From Bacteroidota bacterium (GTDB taxonomy: Bacteria > Bacteroidota > Bacteroidia > NS11-12g > UBA9320): a DNA stretch of 64,000 bases. The stretch's first letter is position 1. Every line of letters begins with the position of its first letter. The stretch covers positions 141,126-205,125 of the forward strand of contig NVWV01000005.1 in the NCBI GenBank assembly GCA_002746305.1. Reading direction: 5' to 3'. Positions 53,789 through 63,694 of this stretch are shown here, piece by piece. The notes beneath the pieces are model-generated. The model worked only from the letters and a program-made list of their open reading frames with translations, was not told where the DNA came from and made no database searches. Made by a program: the position numbers and the translations under genes.

Positions 53789-54796
53789 GTGTTAGACACT
53801 ATATCTCACAACCTACAAGATTTAAAAAATCATTCCGGAAAAATTGTAATTACAACGCATTATAAACCAGACGGTGATGCCATGGGTTCTAGTCTTGGAT
53901 TATACCACTATTTAAAAGAGGCCGGCATTGATTCTCAGGTGGTTACACCGACTGATTATGCGGAATTTTTACATTGGTTGCCAGGTAATGACACCGTGAT
54001 TGTATATGAAGAGGAAAAGCAAAGAAGCCAAAAGCTTTTAGAAGAAGCTAGCTACATTTTTTGTTTAGACTTTAATGCCCTAGGTCGTATAAATGAAATG
54101 GGAGAGAAGGTGGCAGAGAGTGCTGCCAAAAAGATAATGATAGATCATCATCAAGCTCCACAAGATTTTGATGATGAACGATTTGTAGAAATTGGTGCTA
54201 GCTCTACATGTGAGCTCATTTATAAATATATCCAACAACATCTTGATTCTAGTTTTATGACCAAGGATATGGGCGAGTGCATTTACACTGGTTTAATAAC
54301 TGATACTGGATCATTTAGATATGGGTCTACAACAAGTAGTACCATTAGAACCGCCGCAGATTTGATGGACATCGGAGTGGTACCCGCAACTATTTACAAT
54401 TCACTTTTTGATCAGAATAGACTTGAAAGAATTCAGCTTTTAGGATATTACCTTGCCAATAAAATTGAACTTGTTGAAGATGGTAAGGTTGCAGTATCTC
54501 ACTTAACAGTTGAAGAGTTAAAGAGGTATAATGTGATTACAGGAGATACTGAAGGTTTTGTGAATTACGGACTAGGGATCAAAGGAGTAGAACTAAGTGT
54601 TCTAATTATTGATAGAGAGTATTTAGTGAAAATGAGTTTCAGAAGTACCGATGTGTTCCCGTGTAATGAATTTAGTGCTGAGTTTTTTGATGGAGGTGGA
54701 CACAAAAATGCCGCTGGTGGAGCAAGTCATGACACACTGGGAAACACAATATCTAAATTCAAGAAATCTATTAAAACCTATACTAAGTACTTATAA
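53789..54796 (+). CDS. nrnA: DHH-family bifunctional oligoribonuclease/PAP phosphatase
   Basis: A 335-residue phosphodiesterase that clears short RNA oligomers (nanoRNA) and converts 3'-phosphoadenosine phosphate to AMP. The DHH motif is in KIMIDHHQAPQDF, the first metal site in THYKPDGDAMGSSLGL, and the DHHA1 domain ends with FFDGGGHKNAAGGAS. The start is GTG at 53789. Its TAA stop shares one base with the ATG of the following FKBP gene. Confidence 0.94.
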   Translation: MLDTISHNLQDLKNHSGKIVITTHYKPDGDAMGSSLGLYHYLKEAGIDSQVVTPTDYAEFLHWLPGNDTVIVYEEEKQRSQKLLEEASYIFCLDFNALGRINEMGEKVAESAAKKIMIDHHQAPQDFDDERFVEIGASSTCELIYKYIQQHLDSSFMTKDMGECIYTGLITDTGSFRYGSTTSSTIRTAADLMDIGVVPATIYNSLFDQNRLERIQLLGYYLANKIELVEDGKVAVSHLTVEELKRYNVITGDTEGFVNYGLGIKGVELSVLIIDREYLVKMSFRSTDVFPCNEFSAEFFDGGGHKNAAGGASHDTLGNTISKFKKSIKTYTKYL

Positions 54797-55608
54797 TGAA
54801 GAAGATTTATGGGTTAATATTATTCAGTTTAGTTCTGGTTTCTTGTGGGGATAAACCTTATCATAAATTAGGAGAAATTGAATATCAAAGAGGTGGTGAA
54901 GAATGTAGTAGTATGGGAGAAAATCACTGGTTGTTTGATGTTCAGGCTAGGGATAGTAAAGATTCATTGTATATGAATACACTTACACTTCAAGGTAAAC
55001 TTGAAATACATAAGTTGCAATTGGATACAACATTAGATTTAATCAGATTGTTAGAAAATACCTGTAAAGGAGATAGCATACATTTACGGACTAATGCCAA
55101 GGTGTTTTATGAATCTTTGAATGGTCAGGTACCTCAATGGTTGCCTGAAAATGAGCAGATAAATGTGAAAGTGTGGGTGCGTGATAAGCTCACAGATTTG
55201 CAACACATTTCATATAAGAAAACTTTTGAAAGTCATGTGATGGCTCAGTATATTGAAGATAATAAATGGAATGCAAAACGCGATGGCTCAACAGAAATCT
55301 ATTTGGAAAGATTGAAACAAAATGACGGAGTCAGAGGAGAGAACAAAAAGGTTTTGGTTTCTTATGTCATCCAAACATTAAATGGTGAGTTAATTACAAG
55401 AAGTACGGATGATGACCCCTTGGTCTACTCAACAGAAGACAAAAGTAGATTGAAGGGAATCAGCTATATTATAAATAACTTGTCCGTTGGAGAAAGTGCA
55501 AGAGCAGTGGTTCCCTCATCTCAAGCTTTTGGTGCAGATGGAAATAGAAAGGTTCCAGGCTATACTCCAATTGTAATTGAAATAGAGATTTTAAAGGCTT
55601 TGGATTGA
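54796..55608 (+). CDS. FKBP-type peptidyl-prolyl isomerase lipoprotein (GldI-like candidate)
   Basis: A 270-residue lipoprotein with lipobox LVSC (Cys17). The first 170 residues are a helical/beta region with no named domain. The last 95 form an FKBP-like fold (VLVSYVIQTLNGELITRSTDDD, GISYIINNLSVGESARAVVPSSQAFG, PGYTPIVIEIEILKA). The position directly after nrnA resembles that of gldI in gliding flavobacteria, so a role in folding T9SS/gliding proteins is possible but not shown. The active-site aromatic residues are only partly conserved. Confidence 0.8.
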   Translation: MKKIYGLILFSLVLVSCGDKPYHKLGEIEYQRGGEECSSMGENHWLFDVQARDSKDSLYMNTLTLQGKLEIHKLQLDTTLDLIRLLENTCKGDSIHLRTNAKVFYESLNGQVPQWLPENEQINVKVWVRDKLTDLQHISYKKTFESHVMAQYIEDNKWNAKRDGSTEIYLERLKQNDGVRGENKKVLVSYVIQTLNGELITRSTDDDPLVYSTEDKSRLKGISYIINNLSVGESARAVVPSSQAFGADGNRKVPGYTPIVIEIEILKALD

Positions 55609-57341
55609 AAAAGGTAAAAGATATATCGGGGACCTGGAGCAAGTTGAGTGCAATTCTTAATGGGAGTCATAAACGGCTTTATGCAATTATGGTTGGCCTT
55701 AGTATGCTAAGTGCAGTGTTAGAAATACTTGGTATTTCTCTGCTTTTGCATACCATTCTGTCTATTTTGAAACCGGAATTTATACAACACAATGTGTTTA
55801 CCTCCTACCTGTATAATGAACTGGGATTGACTGATACACGTACGTTTATTCTTGTGATATCATTATTGCTATTTGGATTGTATGTGCTTAAGAATATCAT
55901 TCTAGTACAGATTAATAAGTTACAGGTTCGATATGCATTTAGGATTACAGATGAGGTTTCTGGTGAGCATTATAAACAGATTGCGAGCAAAGAATTGCTG
56001 TATTTTAAGAACAGTAAGTCAGCTGAAGTCATAAATGAGCTGATAGCAACAACGCTGTCTTTCCCAGAGAATATCTTGTTATCGAGTATTATGCTACTCT
56101 CTGAACTGTTTATTGTAATAATCATGCTAGGAGCAATACTTTTTTATAAACCTTTTCTATTTCTATTTACATTTCTTACGGTATTTCCAGTAGCTGCTAT
56201 TTTGGTGTTTATCAATAGAAAAAGATTAAGTAAAAAGGGGACAAGAGTCCATCAAATTATCCCGCAGATTTATGAAAACATCTCAGAACTGACCAATGGA
56301 ATTTCGAACATAAAATTATGGAATGGGACCGATTACTTTTTCAAAAGATATTCAGAGTTAAAAAGAGAGTCGTATCGATTAAAGGAGAGTATTTATGTTA
56401 ATTCTCAGTACGTTCCAATAAGAATCTATGAGGTAGTTGCGATATCGGGAATTCTTTGTGTTGTACTATTTGGAGTTCTAGGCAATCAAAGTATTTCAAG
56501 TGTTATTTCATACATCTCAATTTATGCCGGAGTTTCATTTAGGTTACTTCCTAGTGTGAACAGGATAATTGCTACATCAAATACCTTATCAACAAATGGT
56601 TATATCTTGGATTATCTAATGCCTGAAAATAACCAAGCTGACAATACTGCATCCAATTTGAATTATGTATCCTTTAAGAAGAGTCTTTCTTTAACTGATA
56701 TTGACTTCTCCTATTCAGGTGAAGGTTTAATATTTAGGGGTCTAAATCTAACCATTGAAAAAGGAAGTTTTATAGGAATAGTTGGTAATAGCGGAACAGG
56801 GAAGTCTACTTTAGTAAATATTTTATCTTCCTTAATAGAACCTACCAGTGGCCAACTTCTTTTGGACGGAAAGAATCTAGAAAAAAAGGATCTGTCTGCT
56901 TATCGATATCTATTTTCATATGTGAAACAAGATGTATTTATGTTGAATGCTTCTATTATTGACAATGTTGCATTTTTGGATGAAAGTCCAGATGTAGATA
57001 AAGCCAAGAAATGCCTCGATATTGTTAATTTGAATAGTTGGATTGAAGGCTTGGAAATGAAATGGGATACACCCGTAGGAGAATTAGGGAATCAGATAAG
57101 TGGAGGCCAACGGCAGAGAATAGCTGTAGCAAGAGCATTGTACAAAGATTCAGAAATTTTTATCTTTGATGAGGTGACTAATAATTTGGATAAGTATTCC
57201 AAAGAACAGACGTTACTTACTATAGCAGGACTTAAGAGTCAAGGTAAGACTGCTATATTTATAACACATAAAGACGATGAATTGGATTTGTGCGACAAGG
57301 TTTATTCACTAAGCAATGGCCAAATAAGTGAAATTAAATAA
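55605..57341 (+). CDS. ABC transporter half-transporter (permease plus ATPase)
   Basis: A 578-residue exporter with six membrane helices in residues about 20-310, then an ATPase domain. Walker A is GIVGNSGTGKSTLV, the Q loop is in SYVKQDVFML, the signature is ISGGQRQRIAVARAL, Walker B is IFIFDEVTNNLD, and the switch His is in FITHKDDEL. The family (MsbA/PglK-like) flips lipids, lipid-linked sugars or peptides. The TTG start at 55605 overlaps the FKBP stop codon (TTGA). The substrate is unknown. Confidence 0.92.
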   Translation: MKKVKDISGTWSKLSAILNGSHKRLYAIMVGLSMLSAVLEILGISLLLHTILSILKPEFIQHNVFTSYLYNELGLTDTRTFILVISLLLFGLYVLKNIILVQINKLQVRYAFRITDEVSGEHYKQIASKELLYFKNSKSAEVINELIATTLSFPENILLSSIMLLSELFIVIIMLGAILFYKPFLFLFTFLTVFPVAAILVFINRKRLSKKGTRVHQIIPQIYENISELTNGISNIKLWNGTDYFFKRYSELKRESYRLKESIYVNSQYVPIRIYEVVAISGILCVVLFGVLGNQSISSVISYISIYAGVSFRLLPSVNRIIATSNTLSTNGYILDYLMPENNQADNTASNLNYVSFKKSLSLTDIDFSYSGEGLIFRGLNLTIEKGSFIGIVGNSGTGKSTLVNILSSLIEPTSGQLLLDGKNLEKKDLSAYRYLFSYVKQDVFMLNASIIDNVAFLDESPDVDKAKKCLDIVNLNSWIEGLEMKWDTPVGELGNQISGGQRQRIAVARALYKDSEIFIFDEVTNNLDKYSKEQTLLTIAGLKSQGKTAIFITHKDDELDLCDKVYSLSNGQISEIK

Positions 57342-58176
57342 ATATACATATTTAGCAGTTATTGTATTGCTTTGGGTTGGGTGTCAAAGCTGCTTTCAGT
57401 TTAGAAAATCGGATAAGAAACAATACAAGGAATTAAAAGATATTTCCAAGAAGTATCAGGTTAAACTGGGTACTAAAAAGGGTGGAGACAGGGATATTCA
57501 TTATACCTTAGTACACGGCGATACCTCCAAACCTTTAGCGGTTTTCATACATGGGTCACCAGGTTCCTCTAGTAGCTTTTTACACTTTGCACAGGATACG
57601 GCTTTGCTAAGAGGTTTTAATGTTTTGATTTTGGATAGACCTGGTTTTGGTTATTCCAATTTTGGAGATGCAGAACCAAGTATGGAACGTCAATCTTTAA
57701 TTCTACGAGAAGTAGTAAATCAGTTTTCTTTTAGTAAAAAGGTATTGATAGGCCATTCATTGGGTGGTCCAATAATATGTAGAATGGCGATGGATGAACC
57801 AGAGATTGCTTCAGGGTTATTGATTATTGCTGGGTCTGTTTCTCCAGAACTGGAGCCAGAGGAAAAATGGCGTAAACCTATGAGCAAAAAAGCTTTAAGA
57901 TGGCTATTGCCAAAGAGTTTCAGGGTTAGTAATGATGAGATAATACCTGCTAAAGAGGAGTTATTAAAGATGGTACCTCTTTGGTCAAAGATAACGTGTG
58001 ATGTTCAAATTATTCAAGGAGGTAAGGACCCTTTAGTCCCTGCAGGAAATGAAGATTATGCAGAGAAAATGCTGGTAAATGCAAATTCGGTTAAAGTATA
58101 TAGGCTGCCAGATGAAAATCATTTTATACCTTTTACAGAACCACAATTGATAACTGACGCTTTACTCCGGTTTTAA
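57328..58176 (+). CDS. alpha/beta hydrolase lipoprotein
   Basis: A 282-residue hydrolase starting with GTG at 57328, overlapping the ABC gene by 14 bases. A lipobox (WVGC, Cys19) suggests a lipoprotein. The alpha/beta-hydrolase core has the oxyanion region FIHGSPGSSSSF, the nucleophile elbow GHSLGG (Ser), the acid in IIQGGKDPLVP, and the catalytic His in DENHFIPF. It could be an esterase, lipase or thioesterase; the substrate is unknown. It is the last gene of the nrnA operon. Confidence 0.88.
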   Translation: MKLNKYTYLAVIVLLWVGCQSCFQFRKSDKKQYKELKDISKKYQVKLGTKKGGDRDIHYTLVHGDTSKPLAVFIHGSPGSSSSFLHFAQDTALLRGFNVLILDRPGFGYSNFGDAEPSMERQSLILREVVNQFSFSKKVLIGHSLGGPIICRMAMDEPEIASGLLIIAGSVSPELEPEEKWRKPMSKKALRWLLPKSFRVSNDEIIPAKEELLKMVPLWSKITCDVQIIQGGKDPLVPAGNEDYAEKMLVNANSVKVYRLPDENHFIPFTEPQLITDALLRF

Positions 58177-58528
58177 TTTTTTTTGGAGAGGTTCTTTTTA
58201 CCTAAATCAACTAAAAACTTGTTGGCCGAAAATTTTCTGCTCAAGAGTACAGAAAATTGCATGTTATACCTGTTACTGAGATTAAACTTTGTTTTATATT
58301 TTTTTCCATATAAATGGAAAGTCAACTTTGCTTGGTAGTGATATTCCGTTGACCCATTGGAGCTTTTGACTACTTTTTTGGTAAATTCTGGCGTGCTCAT
58401 TTCATGTACACCAAAGTTGCGGTTAAGCTGACTTTGCAGGGTAAAAAGGGTGGGTGGATTAGTTGAATCATCTACTCTTATGTTACTAGAACCTATTGAG
58501 CAGTGGTACAGGGAATATATTATAGTTC
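58173..58528 (-). pseudogene. remnant of a retropepsin-like (RimK-associated/ATP-dependent zinc protease) gene
   Basis: Reading the minus strand from the stop at 58529 gives about 118 codons with no good start; an internal ATG at 58400 leaves only 75. The readable part resembles the C-terminal two-thirds of small retropepsin-like proteins often found beside rimK: HC...NIRVDD, KKVVKSSNGSTEYHYQAKLTF, FNLSNRYNMQFSVLLSRKF, KFLVDLGKKNLSKK. The N-terminal part with the catalytic DTGA loop is missing, and the conserved LLGRK reads LLSRK. The gene is squeezed between the hydrolase and KAS III genes, with no space for the rest. I read it as a decayed gene. Confidence 0.65.
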
Positions 58529-58581
58529 AGTCAGGTATTACAATAGTTTTGAGCTTTTTAGTAATACCACGACTCTTGTTA

Positions 58582-59586
58582 TTACCATCGAATCAGGGCA
58601 CTAGCCCAGGTAAATCCGCTACCAAATGCTGCAAGGCAAATAAGGTCACCTTCTTTTACCCTTCCCTCTAGTTTAGCTTCTGCCAAGGCTATGGGAATAG
58701 AAGCAGCAGTCGTATTTCCATATTTTTGGATATTATTGAATACTTGGTCATCAGTTAGTTTCATACTGCGTTGCACAAATTGAGATATTCTTAAATTAGC
58801 TTGATGTGGAATGAGTAAGTCGATATCGGTTGTTTGCAGGTTGTTTTGCTGTAAAGCTTCTCCAATGACTTGTGGAAAACGAGTTACAGCTTGTTTGAAC
58901 ACGAAAGTGCCATTCATATAAGGGTAGATGGATTGATCGTCCTTACCCTCGTTATCAATGATTTCAGGTACCCATCGACGCGTGCTTGGACCTATTAAAG
59001 CGAGTTCCTCTGCGTGCTCACCTTGGGAATGTAGGTGAGTTGAAAGAATGCCCCTGTTTTTATCTGGACTTTTGGAAACTATTGCAGCACCAGCACCATC
59101 TCCGAATATTACTGATACTCCTCTACCTCTTGTTGTTTTGTCCAGTCCTCCACTGTGATACTCGGACCCAACAACAAGAATGTTATTGTACATTCCAGTT
59201 TTTATATATTGGTCGGCTATGGAAAGTGCATAAAGAAATCCACTGCATTGATTTCTTACGTCTAGTGCACCAATGGTATCAATATCAAGTTCTTTTTGTA
59301 AGGTTACTCCAGGTCCAGGGAAGTAGTAATCAGGACTTAGTGTGGCAAAAATGATAAAGTCGATTTCTGATTTGTCTATTCCTGCATCGGTGATTGCATT
59401 CTTTGAGGCTTCAAGGGCCATGGATGAAGTGCTCTCATCATCATTATCAATCCATCTTCTTTCCTTGATACCTGTTCTCTCAATAATCCACTCACTATTG
59501 GTATCCATCAATTTAGAAAGGTCCTCATTGGTAACTACATTCTTTGGAACGTAATAACCAGTACCTTTTATCATCGCACTATTCAT
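58582..59586 (-). CDS. 3-oxoacyl-ACP synthase III (KAS III/FabH type)
   Basis: A 334-residue condensing enzyme. The catalytic triad is visible: Cys114 in RNQCSGFLYAL, His in IPHQANLRISQ, Asn in YGNTTAASIPIAL; the glycine-rich end AAFGSGFTWASALIRW is standard. It would start fatty acid synthesis from acetyl-CoA, or act as a specialised ketosynthase. The gene is not beside plsX, fabD or acpP, so it may be a second copy. It stands alone between the pseudogene and infB. Confidence 0.93.
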   Translation of the reverse strand: MNSAMIKGTGYYVPKNVVTNEDLSKLMDTNSEWIIERTGIKERRWIDNDDESTSSMALEASKNAITDAGIDKSEIDFIIFATLSPDYYFPGPGVTLQKELDIDTIGALDVRNQCSGFLYALSIADQYIKTGMYNNILVVGSEYHSGGLDKTTRGRGVSVIFGDGAGAAIVSKSPDKNRGILSTHLHSQGEHAEELALIGPSTRRWVPEIIDNEGKDDQSIYPYMNGTFVFKQAVTRFPQVIGEALQQNNLQTTDIDLLIPHQANLRISQFVQRSMKLTDDQVFNNIQKYGNTTAASIPIALAEAKLEGRVKEGDLICLAAFGSGFTWASALIRW

Positions 59587-59649
59587 AAGTGCAATTTAGT
59601 AAGAAAACGGGTAGAATATTAATTTTTTACGGAAAGGAGAACTACTGTT

Positions 59650-62406
59650 TTATTTAAGGGTTCTCGCTACTTCAACTTCACGGTATCCTTCTATAAGGTC
59701 AAATTCTTGAACGTCGTTATAGTTGCGGATTTGTATACCACATTCGTAACCTTTTGCAATTTCCTTAACATCGTCTTTGAAACGTTTCAAAGCTTCAATC
59801 TCTCCAGTATATATTACAACACCATCTCTAATAAGACGTACCTTGTTGTCTCTGAACATTTTACCTTCAGTTTGCATACAACCAGCAACAGTACCTACTT
59901 TAGTAATCTTGAATACTTCACGCACTTCTGCTGTACCCGTAATTTCTTCTTTTAGATCTGGAGCAAGCATACCTTCCATCGCACTTTTTATTTCTTCAAT
60001 GGCTTGATAAATAATGCTATACAACTTGATTTCAACCCCTTCCGAATCAGCTAATTTTCTAGCACTTGGCATAGGTCTTACTTGGAAACCAATTACAATA
60101 GCGTCTGATGCCTTTGCAAGTAGTATATCATTATCGGTAATAGGTCCAACAGATTTTTGTATAATTTTAACCTCTATTTCTTCAGTAGAAAGTCTCAGTA
60201 AAGAATCTGAAAGGGCTTCACTACTACCATCCACATCTGCTTTTATGATAAGCTTAAGCTCTTGGAAGTTTCCAATGGCAAGACGTTTACCAATAGTGTC
60301 AAGCGTAAGCATAGAGGTAGTACGTATTGACTGCTCTCTTTGAAGTTGCTCTCTTTTATTTGCTATCTCTTTAGCTTGGGATTCATCAGATAATACTTGG
60401 AATGTCTCACCAGCAGCTGGTGCCGCAGAGAAACCCAATATAGATACTGGAGATGAAGGTCCTGCTTCTTTCATTGCTTGACCACGTTCATTGAACATTG
60501 CTTTCACTCTAGCATAGTGTTGTCCTGCGATAAGTGCATCCCCAATTTTAAGGGTTCCTTCTCCAATAAGCATAGACGCTACAACACCTCTACCTTTTTC
60601 TATTTTAGCCTCAAGGACAGCTCCTTTTGCATTTTTATTTGGATTAGCTTTTAGTTCTAACAGTTCAGCTTCAAGAGCTACTTTTTCAAGAAGTTCTTCT
60701 ATATTTATACCTTTTTTTGCAGATATTTCTTGACACTGGAACTTGCCTCCCCATTCTTCTACGAGGATGTTCATGGCAGATAGTGATTCTCTCACTCTAT
60801 CAGGGTTTGCACCTTCCTTATCTATTTTATTAATAGCAAAAACAATAGGTACGTCCGCTGCTTGAGCGTGACTAATAGCTTCCTTAGTTTGTGGCATTAC
60901 TACATCATCAGCAGCTATTACTATAATAGCAATATCAGTAACTTGAGCACCCCTTGCACGCATAGCAGTAAAAGCCTCGTGGCCTGGAGTGTCAATAAAG
61001 GTCATTCTACTACCATCTTTAAGCACTACTTCATAAGAAGCAACGTGTTGTGTGATTCCACCAGCTTCACCCGCAATAACATTGGCACTACGTATATGAT
61101 CAAGTAATGATGTCTTACCATGATCTACGTGACCCATTACTGTAACGATTGGGTGACGTGGAAGTAAATCTTCTTCTTTGTCCTCTTCTTCTTCTATTTC
61201 AATAGTTTCGTCAGCGTCTACAAAGTTTACTTCATATTCAAATTCCTCAGCAACTATTTGGATTGTTTCAGCGTCAAGACGTTGGTTTATAGAAACCATT
61301 AGTCCCAAAGAGAAACATGCACCTATAATTTCATTTACATTTACATCCATCATATTAGCAAGGTCGTTAGCGGTTACAAATTCTGTAACATCAAGTATCT
61401 TACTTTCTACAATTTCTTTCAGTTGTTTTTCTTCCCACTTTTTCTTGTGTTCTTGTCTTCTGAATTTTCTGGCTTTTTGTCTTACTCTACCACCATGAGA
61501 TGGAGTTTGTTTACCTGAAGACATAGTGGCAAGAGTTTTCTTTATTTTTTCTTGAATCTCTTTTTCTGAAACCTCAACTTTGTCTCCTGGTCTTCCGGTC
61601 CTAGGTCTATTTCTTTCGTTTCTTAACTTTTCAGCTGTGACTTTTTCTCCGCGAATACGTTTTCGTTTCTTTTTAGGTTCGTCATCTTCTTTTCGAGTTC
61701 TCGTTTTCTTAACAACGGGTTTAATTACAACCTTACCTAAAACCTTAGTGCCTTCTAGTTTTTTGTATTCGGTTTCTAGTACCTCTTTTATTACTTCCTC
61801 ACCCTTTGGTTCTTCCTTAGGCTTAGTTGTAATTATGGGCTTAGCAATTTCTTTCTTGACTTCAATCTTTTCAACCTTTTCTTCCTTCTTTTTACTTCTA
61901 TGCTTTTTTGTCTTTTCAAGATCAATGGTCCCAAGCACTTTTAGATTACCAGTATTATCTACTGTGGCAGGTTTAATAATAGGCTGCACAGGAGTTTTAA
62001 TTTCTTTCTTCTCCACAACAACCTCTTTTGGAGGCTCAACAATTGCTACTTTAGGCTCTTCCTTTTTAAGAATTACCGGCTTGCTAACAGTCGTATCTTT
62101 AATGTATACTGTTGGTTCTAGAACAAATTCTGGTCTCGGAGGATCCGGCTTCTTAACCTCTTCTATCTCCCTGGTTTTAACATCTTTACGAATATTAATT
62201 TCAAGTTTTTGAGATTCTTCCTTTGCCTGCTTGTCTTTTTGGTAAAAGCCCAGCAAATCTTGATACATGGCTTCATCAAGCTTTGCACTTATCTTAGTTT
62301 CAACCTCAAAACCCTTTTCAGTAAGGTGTTCTACGATGGTTTTCCAACTAACATTGAACTCAGTTGCAACCTTATTTATTCTATATGTCTTTTTCTTATC
62401 AGCCAT
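59650..62406 (-). CDS. infB: translation initiation factor IF-2
   Basis: A 918-residue GTPase that brings initiator tRNA to the 30S subunit. An IF2_N-like domain (1-52) is followed by a very basic, Lys/Glu/Pro-rich linker (60-330), a second IF2_N-like block (340-400), then the G domain. G1 is GHVDHGKT (425-432), with DTPGHE and NKID motifs following. Domains II-IV end at EVARTLK. The long N-terminal linker is normal for Bacteroidota. It lies 52 bases after nusA in the conserved rimP-nusA-infB order. Confidence 0.98.
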   Translation of the reverse strand: MADKKKTYRINKVATEFNVSWKTIVEHLTEKGFEVETKISAKLDEAMYQDLLGFYQKDKQAKEESQKLEINIRKDVKTREIEEVKKPDPPRPEFVLEPTVYIKDTTVSKPVILKKEEPKVAIVEPPKEVVVEKKEIKTPVQPIIKPATVDNTGNLKVLGTIDLEKTKKHRSKKKEEKVEKIEVKKEIAKPIITTKPKEEPKGEEVIKEVLETEYKKLEGTKVLGKVVIKPVVKKTRTRKEDDEPKKKRKRIRGEKVTAEKLRNERNRPRTGRPGDKVEVSEKEIQEKIKKTLATMSSGKQTPSHGGRVRQKARKFRRQEHKKKWEEKQLKEIVESKILDVTEFVTANDLANMMDVNVNEIIGACFSLGLMVSINQRLDAETIQIVAEEFEYEVNFVDADETIEIEEEEDKEEDLLPRHPIVTVMGHVDHGKTSLLDHIRSANVIAGEAGGITQHVASYEVVLKDGSRMTFIDTPGHEAFTAMRARGAQVTDIAIIVIAADDVVMPQTKEAISHAQAADVPIVFAINKIDKEGANPDRVRESLSAMNILVEEWGGKFQCQEISAKKGINIEELLEKVALEAELLELKANPNKNAKGAVLEAKIEKGRGVVASMLIGEGTLKIGDALIAGQHYARVKAMFNERGQAMKEAGPSSPVSILGFSAAPAAGETFQVLSDESQAKEIANKREQLQREQSIRTTSMLTLDTIGKRLAIGNFQELKLIIKADVDGSSEALSDSLLRLSTEEIEVKIIQKSVGPITDNDILLAKASDAIVIGFQVRPMPSARKLADSEGVEIKLYSIIYQAIEEIKSAMEGMLAPDLKEEITGTAEVREVFKITKVGTVAGCMQTEGKMFRDNKVRLIRDGVVIYTGEIEALKRFKDDVKEIAKGYECGIQIRNYNDVQEFDLIEGYREVEVARTLK

Positions 62407-62458
62407 GAATTGCTTTCGCAGCGTTCGAAAATAATACTTTAACTTCTTATAGCGTTAT

Positions 62459-63694
62459 TTATTCGAATTCTGCTTCTAGTATTTTCTTTATTTCTTCTAT
62501 TGTTTCTTGCTCTAATTCCGTTCTCGAAATTAAATCTTCGTTTGACATATCTAAAACACTCTTTGCAGTGTCTAAACCTATGCCTTTTAATTCATCGAGA
62601 ATCCAACTATCTATTTCATCAGCAAACTCGTTCAAGTCCACGTCCATATCTTCCTCTTCGTTATTTTCTCTGTATACATCAATATTAAAACCTACCAATT
62701 TGCCAGCGAGCTTAATATTATGTCCACCCTTACCAATGGCAAGAGAAACTTGATCAGCGGGTAAGAAAACATCAGCCTTTCCATTCTCATTATCTAAAGT
62801 GATGCTAGATACTTTAGCAGGGCTCAAACTTCTTTGAATAAGCAATTGAGTGTTTGAAGTAAAGTTGATTACATCAATATTCTCATTTTTAAGTTCTCGA
62901 ACTATACCATGGATTCTACTCCCTTTTATACCTACACAGGCACCAACAGGATCGATTCTGTCATCATAGCTTTCAACGGCAACTTTTGCTCTTTCCCCTG
63001 GTTCCCTGACAATTTTTTTCACTGTAATTAAACCATCCAGTATTTCAGGAACTTCTAACTCAAACAATCTCTCCAAAAATTCGGGAGCAGTTCTGGAAAG
63101 AATTACTTTAGGGTTTGAATTATACATCTCCACACGCAGAACTACTGCTCTAACAGAGTCTCCTTTTTTGAAGAAATCTCTTGGTATCATTTCTCGTTTT
63201 GGAAGAATAAGCTCATTTCCTTCATCGTCAAGAATCATTATTTCATTCTTCCAAATCTGGTATACTTCACCGGTAACAATTTCACTAACTCTATCTTTAT
63301 ATTTTTTATAGAATTCGTCTTTTTCCAATTCAAGTATTTTAGACAAGAGTGTCTGACGAGCAGTTAGAATTGTTCTTCGACCAAAAGACGCCATGTCTAT
63401 TTCTTCGATAGCTTCTTCACCTATTTCGTAATCTTCTTCAAGTTCACGGGCATTGTCTATTGAAATTTCCTTATTGTCATCCTCAACCTCTCCATTATCA
63501 ACGATTTCTCTATTCCTATATATCTCCAAATCCCCGTTATCCGTATTCACAATGACATCAAAATTATCATCAGAACCATATTTTCTTCTGACCATTGTTC
63601 TAAATACATCTTCAAGAACACGCATCATGGTGGCTCTATCAATGTTCTTAAATTCTTTGAATTCCGAGAAAGATTCTACTAGTTGTAAGCTCAT
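62459..63694 (-). CDS. nusA: transcription termination/antitermination factor NusA
   Basis: A 411-residue RNA-polymerase-associated factor. The N-terminal domain (about 1-125), the S1 domain (about 130-200, IVTGEVYQIWKNEIMILDDEG), and two KH domains (GACVGIKGSRIHGIVREL and VSLAIGKGGHNIKLAGKL) are present. A short C-terminal acidic helical region follows instead of the two repeats of enterobacterial NusA. It overlaps rimP by four bases (ATGA). Confidence 0.97.
   Translation of the reverse strand: MSLQLVESFSEFKEFKNIDRATMMRVLEDVFRTMVRRKYGSDDNFDVIVNTDNGDLEIYRNREIVDNGEVEDDNKEISIDNARELEEDYEIGEEAIEEIDMASFGRRTILTARQTLLSKILELEKDEFYKKYKDRVSEIVTGEVYQIWKNEIMILDDEGNELILPKREMIPRDFFKKGDSVRAVVLRVEMYNSNPKVILSRTAPEFLERLFELEVPEILDGLITVKKIVREPGERAKVAVESYDDRIDPVGACVGIKGSRIHGIVRELKNENIDVINFTSNTQLLIQRSLSPAKVSSITLDNENGKADVFLPADQVSLAIGKGGHNIKLAGKLVGFNIDVYRENNEEEDMDVDLNEFADEIDSWILDELKGIGLDTAKSVLDMSNEDLISRTELEQETIEEIKKILEAEFE

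Noticed and set aside
58450..58671. Plus-strand 73-codon frame between the hydrolase and KAS III
   Set aside because: Overlaps the KAS III 3' end and the retropepsin remnant, with no family pattern; the minus-strand reading explains the sequence.
61580..62212. 210-codon open frame on the plus strand opposite infB
   Set aside because: It mirrors the Lys/Glu/Pro-rich linker of IF-2, giving a Ser/Thr/Phe-rich meaningless translation; a shadow of the real gene.
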